Assembly (NCBI GenBank): GCA_022798335.1
Contig: JAAWMH010000022.1
Coordinates: forward strand, 1 to 41,865
Source of the DNA: Clostridia bacterium
Lineage (GTDB): Bacteria > Bacillota > Clostridia > TANB77 > CAG-508
Length of the DNA: 41,865 nucleotides
Reading direction: 5' to 3'
Below are positions 7,302 to 14,982 of this stretch, piece after piece. The notes under the pieces were generated by a model. The model ran no database searches, was not told the origin of the DNA, and was given only the letters and a program-made list of their open reading frames with translations. Numbering within the stretch: the first letter of the stretch is position 1; each line of letters begins with the position of its first letter. The translations under genes were made by a program, and so were the position numbers.

Positions 7302-10256
7302 TTATTCAACACTTTTTAGTGATTCTATCATATCTATTTTTCTTAAGGCAAAGTAATTTACAATATTTACAACAATTGCAAATACTGCTGTTATAGCAAT
7401 TCCATATATATAGCTTAATAGTTCAATTTTAGGATTAAACATTAACATATCTAATTCACATGTTTTTATAATAAATGTGGTTAAAAACATTCCTCCTAAT
7501 ATGCCAAATAGTATTCCTATTACAGTTAAAATTATCATTTCTTTTGCTACATATTCAAATACTTCTTTATCATAAAAACCTAATACTTTTATGGTTGCAA
7601 GTTCACGTATCCTTTCGCTTATATTAGCATTTGACAAATTATATAATACTACAAAAGCAAGCATCCCTGCTGCAATAATTAAAATCCAAACTACTAGCGT
7701 CATATTAGACATTACATCATTAAAAATACTAGTTGTAAATGATAAAAATGATACTCCTGCTATATTATTTTCGTCTAGAATTTGCTTTCCTAAAATATTT
7801 TGTTCTTCTTGTAATAGTTCATTTGTATTTGCTACTATTACATTTGCTTTCATTTCTTGCTTGTATAATTCTTCATATAATTTTGGTGACATATAAATAT
7901 AATGCATTAAATAGTTTTCTGTAATTTCACTTACTTTTACTTCTACTTCTACATCGTCTGTGTTTTTTAATAAAATAATATCTCCTTTTTTGATTTCTAA
8001 CATTTTAGCTAGTTTTTCTGTAATAATAATGCCTGTATTGTCTAGTGTATAGTTCTCTTTTTTATTTTTTCTATTTTGCAAATTAATAAATTCATGTAAA
8101 TGTTCTACACTTTCTGGTATTACTAATTGTATATTTTGATTATTATCACTTTTTACTATTTCTATCCCTTTCATATAAAGTTTTATACTATTTGTTATTT
8201 CTTGTTTTTCTTGTATTTGCCTATGCACTTTTTCTATTTGCTGCTTTTCTAAATTATCTTTTAAAGTAATTTGTATATCATACTTAAAAATTTCTCCATA
8301 TTGTGCTGGTATCATCGTTGCAATGGCATCTCTTAGTCCAAAACCTGCAATAATTAAAGCGGTACAACCTGCTACCCCAACTATAGTCATTAAAAATCTT
8401 TTTTTATATCTAAATATATTACGTGCTGTTACTTTTTTGGTAAAATTAAATCTTGACCAAATAAATGGAATTTTTTCTAGAAACACTCTTTTGCCTGGCT
8501 TTGGTGCTTTTGGTCTCATTAAACTTGCTGGAGTGCCTTTTAAGGCCTTTGTACAAGAGTAAATAGTTACACCTACTGTACAAATTGCTGCTGCTAAAAA
8601 GCCTGCAATAACATAGCCTGCATTAAATTCTAATACTGTAATAGGAATAGTATACATCATAGCATACATTTTCAGTACAATAGATGGTAAAGTTTTATAA
8701 CAAGTAATTGTTCCTAAACTACTTCCTAATAAAGTTGCTAAAGAAGCATATATAATATATTTGGCTGCTATTTGTGTTTTTTTATATCCTAATGCTTTTA
8801 AAGTTCCTATTTGTACTCTTTGTTCTTCTACCATTCTTGCCATAGAAGTTAAGCTTGTAAGTGCTGCTACTACAAAGAAAACAATTGGAAATACTGCTGC
8901 AATATTATCTACTCTATCTGCATCTTGTAAATAGCTTACATAACCTGCATTTTGCTTTCTTGTTAAAATATACCACTCTGGCTTTTCTATTTTTTCTAAG
9001 TCTTTTTTTGCTTTGTCTAATTTTTCTTGTGCTTCTTGCATTTTTTCGTCGGCCTCTTTTTGTGCTTTTTGTATTTTTGCCTCATTTTCTTTGATTTCTT
9101 TTTCTGCCTGGTCTAGTTTATTTTGTGCTTTTTTTAGTTCATTTTCTGCTTGTTTTTTATTTGCTTCATATGCTGCTTTTTGCTTTTCTAATTCCTTTTT
9201 GGCTTCATTTATTTGCATTTGTGCTATTTGATTTCCTGGTGGAATTAGGTTCTCCTTTTCTTCTATTTCTTTTTGTGCCTGGTCTAATTTTGTTTTTGCT
9301 TCTTTTAATTGTTTATTGGTTGCTGTTTTATTAACAGCTAAAGTTTCTTTTCCTTGTTTTATTTCTTTTTTGGCCTTTTCTAGTTTTTCTTTTGCATCTT
9401 TTATTTGCTTTTGCGCTTTTTTACTTTCTGTGTCTAATTCTTCTTGTGCCTCTTGTATTTTTTGATTTGCATTTTTATATATTTCATCATACCTTGCTTT
9501 TTTTCTTTCTTCTGAGATTCCTTCTATTTTATTTTTTACTTGGTCTACTGTATCTTCATAAGTTTTGTCATAAGTTTTTAAATCATTTACATTTTTTACT
9601 TTTATATATGCCATAGTATAAAAGTCTACCTCAAAATTTTCTTGTGGTATATAGAGATAATAATCAATTTTTCCAGAACCTAACTTTGTACTTCCTCTTT
9701 CTCTTGAAATATATAATGGAGACTCTACTACTCCTACTATTGTATACTCTTGTTGTTTTAAAAGTTTTTGTGTTTCGCCTTTTTCATTTTGAATATCTTC
9801 TACTTTCATTTTTATTTTGTCTCCTATTTTAAAGCCTGTACTTAATAAAAATGTTTTTTCTACTACACATTCACTTAGGTTTGTTGGAAGGTTTCCTTCT
9901 AAAAGAGTAAGTTTATTAATCTCTGTATGAATTGTTTCTATTTTAGTTACTAGTTCTTTTTCTTCTGTTTCTACAATCCCTTCTGCACTATAGCTTCCTA
10001 CTACTTTTTCTACACCTTCTATTTTTTCTAATTCTTGTAAGTCTTCTTTGGTTATTCCTAAGGTTGAAATCACTTCAATATCCATAACATTTTGCATGTC
10101 AAAATACTGATCTAAAGTTTGCTTCATATCTGGACTTGCTGATTTTATTCCTACAAAAAAGCCCACTCCTAATAAAACGATTAGCATAATAGATATAAAT
10201 CGTTTAAAATTGTGGGTTATTTCTTTTATGGTATCTTTTAATAATGCTTTTTTCAT
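7302..10256 (-). CDS. MacB/FtsX-type ABC transporter permease with long coiled coil
   Basis: A 984-residue permease. It has an N-terminal membrane helix (about 18-38), a periplasmic-type (here extracellular) domain, a long Lys/Glu/Gln/Ala heptad coiled coil (about 245-430), a first FtsX core with membrane helices (about 440-570), a second extracellular domain, and a second FtsX core at the C-terminus (about 850-984). This is the duplicated-FtsX architecture of large lipoprotein- or peptide-export permeases in Firmicutes. The partner ATPase is encoded 14 nt upstream (10271-10973). Substrate unknown. No in-frame CGG in 984 codons. Confidence 0.9.
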   Translation of the reverse strand: MKKALLKDTIKEITHNFKRFISIMLIVLLGVGFFVGIKSASPDMKQTLDQYFDMQNVMDIEVISTLGITKEDLQELEKIEGVEKVVGSYSAEGIVETEEKELVTKIETIHTEINKLTLLEGNLPTNLSECVVEKTFLLSTGFKIGDKIKMKVEDIQNEKGETQKLLKQQEYTIVGVVESPLYISRERGSTKLGSGKIDYYLYIPQENFEVDFYTMAYIKVKNVNDLKTYDKTYEDTVDQVKNKIEGISEERKKARYDEIYKNANQKIQEAQEELDTESKKAQKQIKDAKEKLEKAKKEIKQGKETLAVNKTATNKQLKEAKTKLDQAQKEIEEKENLIPPGNQIAQMQINEAKKELEKQKAAYEANKKQAENELKKAQNKLDQAEKEIKENEAKIQKAQKEADEKMQEAQEKLDKAKKDLEKIEKPEWYILTRKQNAGYVSYLQDADRVDNIAAVFPIVFFVVAALTSLTSMARMVEEQRVQIGTLKALGYKKTQIAAKYIIYASLATLLGSSLGTITCYKTLPSIVLKMYAMMYTIPITVLEFNAGYVIAGFLAAAICTVGVTIYSCTKALKGTPASLMRPKAPKPGKRVFLEKIPFIWSRFNFTKKVTARNIFRYKKRFLMTIVGVAGCTALIIAGFGLRDAIATMIPAQYGEIFKYDIQITLKDNLEKQQIEKVHRQIQEKQEITNSIKLYMKGIEIVKSDNNQNIQLVIPESVEHLHEFINLQNRKNKKENYTLDNTGIIITEKLAKMLEIKKGDIILLKNTDDVEVEVKVSEITENYLMHYIYMSPKLYEELYKQEMKANVIVANTNELLQEEQNILGKQILDENNIAGVSFLSFTTSIFNDVMSNMTLVVWILIIAAGMLAFVVLYNLSNANISERIRELATIKVLGFYDKEVFEYVAKEMIILTVIGILFGILGGMFLTTFIIKTCELDMLMFNPKIELLSYIYGIAITAVFAIVVNIVNYFALRKIDMIESLKSVE

Positions 10257-10270
10257 GTAATTTTATTCCT

Positions 10271-10973
10271 TTACCATTCGATTTGTTCAATTGGTGTTGG
10301 TTTTTCATTGATAATAATTTCCTGTGCTGTTCCATTTTTAAAGTGAATAACTCTATCTGCCATTGGTGTTAATGCTTGATTATGTGTAATAATAATAACT
10401 GTCATTTTTTCTTTGCGGCAGGTATCTTGTAATAGCTGCAAAATTTGTTTTCCTGTTTTGTAATCTAATGCACCGAGTTGGTTCGTCGCATAATAATAGT
10501 TTTGGATTTTTAGCTATTGCTCTTGCTATTGCTACTCTTTGCTGTTCTCCTCCTGATAATTGTGAGGGGAAATTATTCATTCTATTTTCTAGTCCTACTT
10601 TTTTTAGAATTGTTTTTGGATCTAAAGGGTCTTTACAAATTTGGGTAGCAAGTTCTACATTTTCTATTGCTGTTAAATTTTGTACTAAATTATAAAATTG
10701 AAAAATAAAGCCTATGTCTTCTCTTCTATAATGAATTAATTGCTTTGGCTTAAAACTACTTATTTCTTTTCCGTCTATGAATACTTTTCCTGAAGTTACT
10801 GTATCCATTCCTCCTAAAATGTTTAATGCTGTTGTTTTTCCTGCTCCGCTTGGTCCTACAATAACTACTAATTCTCCTTTTTCAATTTCAAAGTTTGTTT
10901 TGTCTAGAGCTTTTATAGTTACTTCTCCCATTTTATATTCTTTTACAATATTTTTAAATTCAATATATGGCAT
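10271..10973 (-). CDS. ABC transporter ATPase (MacB/LolD type), +1 shift at CGG
   Basis: Energises the FtsX permease downstream. Walker A is GPSGAGKTT, followed by [14 protein letters not shown], signature LSGGEQQR and Walker B LLLCDEPT. The literal frame then reads CGG and derails to a stop near 10380. Skipping the C at 10475 gives [14 protein letters not shown], then VIIITHN (H-loop) and a normal end at TAA 10273-10271. That is 233 residues, the usual length. I start at ATG 10973, 5 nt after GTGGAGG; a GTG at 10985 overlaps that ribosome site. The conserved Gly after DEPT is residue 167. Confidence 0.88.
10473..10475 (-). other. CGG +1 recoding site 2 (ABC ATPase)
   Basis: ACT CGG TGC becomes ACT, C skipped, GGT GCA, giving DEPT-G-ALD. 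The glycine is part of a near-invariant motif in this ATPase family, so the intended frame is certain. Confidence 0.85.
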
Positions 10974-11059
10974 TGTTTCCTCCACATTTTTATCTTTTTT
11001 CCATTATATTCCTGCTGCTTTGTTTTTTCAATTATTTTTAGAAAAAATTTACAATTTAA

Positions 11060-11097
11060 AAAAGAAATAAGTACAATTACTGTTACTTATTTCTTTT
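11060..11097. terminator. Terminator hairpin, copy A of three
   Basis: AAAAGAAATAAGTA pairs with TACTTATTTCTTTT around a 10-nt loop. The same hairpin occurs at 12421-12457 and 14496-14534, each after an RHS immunity segment. This copy lies between the ABC ATPase gene and the KilA-N gene and is probably a relic of the RHS cassette array. The rest of 10986-11230 shows nothing else. Confidence 0.75.
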
Positions 11098-11230
11098 TTA
11101 TTTGTATTCTTTTCCTAAACGTAATTTTTAGTATGTCCTAGATATTTAGATGCATTTCAATTATAACATAAATTTTATAAGTTCTTATACTTTTGAAGAT
11201 ATTTGTTATATAATCTAAAAACATCTTTTA

Positions 11231-12034
11231 TTAGTCAGTAAGAAGCTTTTTATTATTAATTTCTGTTAATATTTCCATTTGAGAAATAGCAATTTTATTT
11301 AGTTTAATTAACCTTTCCGATTGTTGTATTCCTTCATTGATATAAATTGAATTTACGTTTTCTAAATTTGTTAAACAAATCAACTCATTTATATTAGCAT
11401 AATCTCTAATGTTTCCTTGTTTATCCGGATTTTTATCTCTCCATTGTTTCGCTGTCATTCCAAATAAAGCCATATTTAATACATCTGCTTCTTCTGCATA
11501 AACAATGCTTGTTTCATATTTAGTAAGTTCTTTTGGAATTAAATTTTTCTTTATTGCATCTGTATGGATTTTATAATTTATCTTAGATAATTCTCTTTTT
11601 GCATCCCAACCTAATTGCTTTTGTTCTTCTGTTTTAAGCCTTTCAAATTCTTTTATTAAAAGTAATTTAAACTTTGGACTTATCCACATACCAAACTCAA
11701 AAGCGATATCTTTATGAGCATATGTTCCACCATATCTACCAGTTTTAGCAACAATACCAATACTATTTGTTTTATTTACCCATTCTTTAACACTTAATTT
11801 ATAACTATTTAAACCTGCTTGGCTTTTAATTATGGCGAATTCGCCATAATTAAAATTAGGATTGTATAATTCTTCCCAAATGCCTAAAAATTCAATAGTA
11901 TTTCTATTTCTTAACCAGTCTGAAATGAAAAAATCACCATCTTTTGATTTTAACATGTCTGTTAATGAAATGTAGTCTTCATTGTCTATATTCAAATATG
12001 TAATTTTAGTATCTAATATATTTATCGCTTTCAT
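11231..12034 (-). CDS. KilA-N domain DNA-binding protein
   Basis: A 267-residue protein. The N-terminal 115 residues match the KilA-N fold of phage and large-virus regulators: ISLTDMLKSKDGDFFISDWLRNRNTIEFL, split here as ISLTDMLKSKDG and WLRNRNTIEFLG, then GRYGGTYAHKDIAFEFGMWI. The remainder is helical, with KELTKYETSIVYAEEADVLN as a loosely conserved region and no recognised catalytic motif. Such genes are typical of prophages and mobile elements. It sits at the end of the orphan RHS array and suggests that this locus receives foreign DNA. No in-frame CGG. Confidence 0.78.
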   Translation of the reverse strand: MKAINILDTKITYLNIDNEDYISLTDMLKSKDGDFFISDWLRNRNTIEFLGIWEELYNPNFNYGEFAIIKSQAGLNSYKLSVKEWVNKTNSIGIVAKTGRYGGTYAHKDIAFEFGMWISPKFKLLLIKEFERLKTEEQKQLGWDAKRELSKINYKIHTDAIKKNLIPKELTKYETSIVYAEEADVLNMALFGMTAKQWRDKNPDKQGNIRDYANINELICLTNLENVNSIYINEGIQQSERLIKLNKIAISQMEILTEINNKKLLTD

Positions 12035-12142
12035 AAATTCTCCTTATTGTCAAAACTTTTGTTTGATTATATAATATTACTTATTTATGTGTCAATAAAT
12101 TTTGAATATTTTTCCAAAAACTGCAAATCTTCTTGCCTTTCG

Positions 12143-12181
12143 ACATAAATTATCATCTATCGCAGATTAGATAATTTATGT
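12143..12181. repeat. Strong stem-loop between KilA-N gene and RHS remnant
   Basis: ACATAAATTATC (12143-12154) pairs perfectly with GATAATTTATGT (12170-12181). Inside the loop ATCT and AGAT can pair around ATCGC. It marks the junction between the KilA-N gene and the RHS remnants. No U-run follows, so a recombination site or processed RNA structure is possible. Confidence 0.5.
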
Positions 12182-12189
12182 GCTTACTG

Positions 12190-12410
12190 AGGAAAAAATA
12201 TTTAATTTTAGTATACTTAACTAAATCGTTTCCTAATACTTCATGTCCACTTTCAAATAAACCATCTGCACTTATAAATCTTCTCAACTCTAGATTATCG
12301 TATCTACTTTGCAAATTATAAAGTCCTGTTTCTGTGTCGTACTAATACCCTCTGTATCTAAACGGATTTCCTATTCCAATACTTTGTCTAGTATTCTTAT
12401 GATATCTCCT
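12190..12410 (-). pseudogene. RHS core 3' fragment (orphan cassette remnant)
   Basis: Translating the minus strand in patches gives GNPFRYRGY, stop, YDTETGLYNLQSRYDNLE, then RRFISADGLFESGHEVLGN. This is the end of the RHS core of the main gene (compare YYLQSRYYNPEWGRFISAD) with an internal stop and substitutions. No ribosome site or toxin follows. It accounts for most of the 12035-12474 gap. Confidence 0.7.
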
Positions 12411-12536
12411 TGGATATAACAAAAAGAAATAAGTACAATTACTGTTACTTATTTCTTTTTTTATTTTATATTAACTATTCTTCCTTAAATTTAAAACTTT
12501 CAACTATCTTATCAACAATATCTAGCTCTTTCGTTT
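12383..12536 (-). repeat. Direct repeat, copy 1 (cassette junction)
   Basis: About 150 bp nearly identical to 14458-14611. It spans the end of an immunity gene (VDKIVESFKFKEE), the shared terminator hairpin and the start of an RHS fragment (GDIIGILD). It includes terminator copy B at 12421-12457. This is the recombination unit of the RHS array. Confidence 0.8.
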
Positions 12537-12786
12537 TTTCTTCACTCCAATATGTTATTACAATAACTGTTGGGAAGCTTGCCACTACCCATAGTTTTAC
12601 AAACCAGCCATCTAGTGCTTTGCCCATTGTACAAATAACACTTTTTTCTATATTCGATATAACTATTTCAGGTTCTTTCTCTACTTTTATATTAGCATCC
12701 TGTATATATTTTAACGCCATATCCTTAATTTGCTTTTCTATTGTTGCCTCTAGTTTTACAATTCTATAAAATGAATCATAATATAT
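12475..12786 (-). pseudogene. 5'-truncated copy of the RHS immunity gene
   Basis: The 81 residues from ATG 12720 (GWFVKLWVVASFP, then KTKELDIVDKIVESFKFKEE) are nearly the C-terminal half of the intact gene at 14550-14963. Upstream the frame stays open and still resembles it (YRIVKLEATIEKQIKDMA), but the N-terminal third and start codon are gone. It is probably a relic left by cassette turnover. Confidence 0.65.
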
Positions 12787-12803
12787 TCCTTTTGCAATTT
12801 TAT

Positions 12804-12997
12804 TTACTTTTCTGTTATTGTCATATTTTTCGCTAGCACCCAGTCTGTTAAGCCTAATGATGAACTTATAACATAATAATTACACTTTTCCCCTATTAGT
12901 TTATCTTTTAGTTCTTCTATTGTATTGTAATTTACTGGCCAACAATAATTTTGGGTTTCTTTTAACAGTTTATAATATTATCATGTACTCCTGCCAT
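12804..12997 (-). pseudogene. Frameshifted small immunity-like gene
   Basis: ATG 12997 has GGAGG about 10 nt upstream and starts MAGVHDNI. A one-base loss near 12975 breaks the frame. Thereafter KETQNYCWPVNYNTIEELKD and SSSLGLTDWVLAKNMTITEK run to a stop at 12806-12804. It follows a toxin-like 3' fragment directly, so it is probably its cognate immunity gene. This break does not involve CGG. Function is inferred from position only. Confidence 0.45.
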
Positions 12998-12999
12998 TT

Positions 13000-13110
13000 T
13001 TATTTTCCTCCATTTCTAGTTGGTCTTCCATTACTATCCCAATGCCATGTATGCTCATGTGGAAATGTATGTGTTTCATCCCCTTGATGCTTAAAATCTA
13101 TATTTTTCAT
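13000..13110 (-). pseudogene. C-terminal scrap of an RHS toxin
   Basis: A 36-codon open frame ending HQGDETHTFPHEHTWHWD and NGRPTRNGGK, a histidine-rich toxin-like terminus, immediately followed by the immunity-like gene. It has no credible ribosome site of its own. I read it as the 3' end of a lost toxin module. Confidence 0.4.
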
Positions 13111-13160
13111 CAGATTCATGGAATTGCTTTTTGGAGCGTATCTTTTGTACCATCTTATTG

Positions 13161-13772
13161 CTAATTTGATTCTTTACTTACATATTCATAATATCTAATA
13201 TTAGTGTACTTATTTATTAACTGCTTAATACTACTTTTTTGTTCCTCAAACTTCTTAACAAAAAAAGTTAAATCAAAATGGTGTGTTGGTTCAACTATAA
13301 CAGACTTATCTGGAAAGAACAAACATAATTCTAAAACATATCTGTAAGCTCCTTCAAGGACCATTTCAATAATTTTTCTATTTCCTTTAATTTCAATTTC
13401 AATTCCAGATTGAGAATCTCTCCTAACATCATTTTTCTTTAAAAGCTCTATTGTTTCTCTATATATATCATTATATCTGTCATCTTTTTCCATATCCCCT
13501 TTCCAAGCAAATATATTAAATCTATGAAGAGGCGCAATGATTACTTTTTCTATATTATAAAAATTCATATATTCATATAAAAAATCCACCATTTCTTCTA
13601 AATCTTTATAAAATTCTCTTCTTGTGCCATTGTACCCTTCACAGCTATAATAACCATGGTCCCATTCATGATAATGATAAAGTCGTATAACTGGCTTGTT
13701 GAACATATTTTTTAAATCAAATTCACATTTTTCTATTTCTAACATTAAATTCTTCTTTAATATTTTTCTCAT
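13161..13772 (-). CDS. Predicted immunity protein for the adjacent orphan RHS toxin
   Basis: A 203-residue soluble protein with no signal peptide. Features include YHYHEWDHGYYSCEG near the N-terminus and a helical C-terminal half. I do not recognise a family. Its ATG overlaps the toxin stop codon in the arrangement ATGA, a translational coupling typical of toxin-immunity pairs. It is therefore assigned by position, not by homology. The gene is intact, without stops or CGG. Confidence 0.6.
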   Translation of the reverse strand: MRKILKKNLMLEIEKCEFDLKNMFNKPVIRLYHYHEWDHGYYSCEGYNGTRREFYKDLEEMVDFLYEYMNFYNIEKVIIAPLHRFNIFAWKGDMEKDDRYNDIYRETIELLKKNDVRRDSQSGIEIEIKGNRKIIEMVLEGAYRYVLELCLFFPDKSVIVEPTHHFDLTFFVKKFEEQKSSIKQLINKYTNIRYYEYVSKESN

Positions 13773-14362
13773 TTTGAACCTCCAAAAATATTTCCATTTG
13801 GCCCAACATTAATATGTCCCGAACCTCTCGGTGGATTCATATCCCAATGCGGTCCACCATGATTTGATGGGTCTGGTTTTGCTTGCCAACCAGTCTTATT
13901 ATGAGTGTAACCTGGACCATTTTTATTCTTTATAAATTCATGAGGATGACTATCTGGCGTCTTAACTTTATCTCCTTCTTTAAGTTTTGATGGAGGTTTT
14001 ACATATCTATTAGCCTGTACTATTGCCGATTTAGTCGCTGATTGAATAGTTGTAGTTGCATTTCTCGTACTTTTATTAGTTGTATTCCTATTTATGCTTG
14101 TAGTAGCATTTTTTTTATTATTAGTTGAATTAACAACATTTGTTACTACATTAACTGTAGCCACAACTGTCACGACTGCTGCAACCACCACTGCTGCTAC
14201 TTTTATAACTCCTACAGCTTTTACTGCAAATATACCTACTGCTGCTAATATTGTTGCTAACGTAACAACTCCTTCCCCATTTGGATCTATGTTATTGATT
14301 GGGTCATTATTACAATAAATATACAAATTGTTTCCTAATACTTCATGTCCACTTTCAAACAA
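13769..14362 (-). CDS. Orphan RHS toxin module (GPHWD/HINV-type C-terminal toxin)
   Basis: A 197-residue orphan module. It opens with the end of an RHS core (FESGHEVLGNNLYIYCNNDP, INNIDPNGEG), continues with a hydrophobic Ala/Val stretch (about 35-70) and an Asn/Thr-rich linker, and ends in a small toxin-like domain: TPDSHPHEFIKNKNGPGYTH, GWQAKPDPSNHGGPHWDMNP and GSGHINVGPNG. The PHWD/HIN pattern recalls one of the numbered polymorphic-toxin nuclease families (possibly type 37; not verified). Upstream (14363-14490) are further decayed RHS-core codons with a stop, so it cannot be delivered unless recombined onto the main RHS gene. Next gene is its likely immunity. Confidence 0.6.
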   Translation of the reverse strand: MFESGHEVLGNNLYIYCNNDPINNIDPNGEGVVTLATILAAVGIFAVKAVGVIKVAAVVVAAVVTVVATVNVVTNVVNSTNNKKNATTSINRNTTNKSTRNATTTIQSATKSAIVQANRYVKPPSKLKEGDKVKTPDSHPHEFIKNKNGPGYTHNKTGWQAKPDPSNHGGPHWDMNPPRGSGHINVGPNGNIFGGSK

Positions 14363-14457
14363 ACCATCTGCACTTATAAATCTTCCCCATTTTCATCTGT
14401 TATACTTAAAATTTTTCCCTAGCTGCCATAGGTATATTTTACCACTTCCTTAAAGTC

Positions 14458-14611
14458 TTTGTCTAGTATTCCTATGATATCTCCTTGGATATAACAAAAA
14501 GAAATAAGTACAATTACTGTTACTTATTCCTTTTTTTATTTTATATTAACTATTCTTCCTTAAATTTAAAACTTTCAACTATCTTATCAACAATATCTAG
14601 CTCTTTCGTTT
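14458..14611 (-). repeat. Direct repeat, copy 2 (cassette junction)
   Basis: Matches 12383-12536 nearly base for base. It spans the end of the intact immunity gene, its terminator (14496-14534; one arm base changed, TTATTCC) and RHS codons for GDIIGILDKDF. Confidence 0.8.
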
Positions 14612-14963
14612 TTTTCTCACTAAGATACGTTATTAATATAGCTTTTGGGAACTTTGCCACCACCCATAGTTTTACAAACCAGCCATCTGGAGCTTTTCCT
14701 CTCGCATAAACAACAGCTTCTTGTTCATTAAATGCAATTACTTCAACTTTTTTTTCTATTTTTATGTTATTATTTGTTATACATTCTACTGCCATGTCTT
14801 TAATTTTCTTTTCTATATTTTCTTCTAATTTTTCAATTCGATAGATTGATACTGTGATAGCACCTTCTCCATCTTCATTAAAAATTGATCTGATGCCATC
14901 TTCGTCTTCAACAACCCAATCATCTGGCACCTCAAATGTTAAATCTTTATCTTCATATATCAT
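14550..14963 (-). CDS. Predicted immunity protein for the main RHS toxin
   Basis: A 137-residue cytoplasmic protein starting MIYEDKDLTFEVPDDW. It resembles small immunity or DcrB/PsbP-like proteins seen beside RHS genes (alpha+beta, ending KTKELDIVDKIVESFKF), but I cannot name the family with certainty. It begins 19 nt after the RHS stop and is followed by the shared terminator. A truncated second copy at 12475-12786 supports the cassette view. Immunity against the nuclease tip of the RHS protein is inferred from position. Confidence 0.62.
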   Translation of the reverse strand: MIYEDKDLTFEVPDDWVVEDEDGIRSIFNEDGEGAITVSIYRIEKLEENIEKKIKDMAVECITNNNIKIEKKVEVIAFNEQEAVVYARGKAPDGWFVKLWVVAKFPKAILITYLSEKKTKELDIVDKIVESFKFKEE

Positions 14964-14982
14964 AATATATTCCTTCCTTGCA

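Noticed and set aside
8861..9334. Long plus-strand open frames rich in Leu/Phe opposite the ABC permease
   Set aside because: They are antisense images of the Lys/Glu/Gln-rich coiled coil, without ribosome sites. Similar Leu/Phe/Ser-rich antisense frames across the window were dismissed for the same reason.
12804..12997. Counting this frameshift among the CGG sites
   Set aside because: No CGG is present; it is a simple one-base loss in a decayed toxin/immunity scrap.
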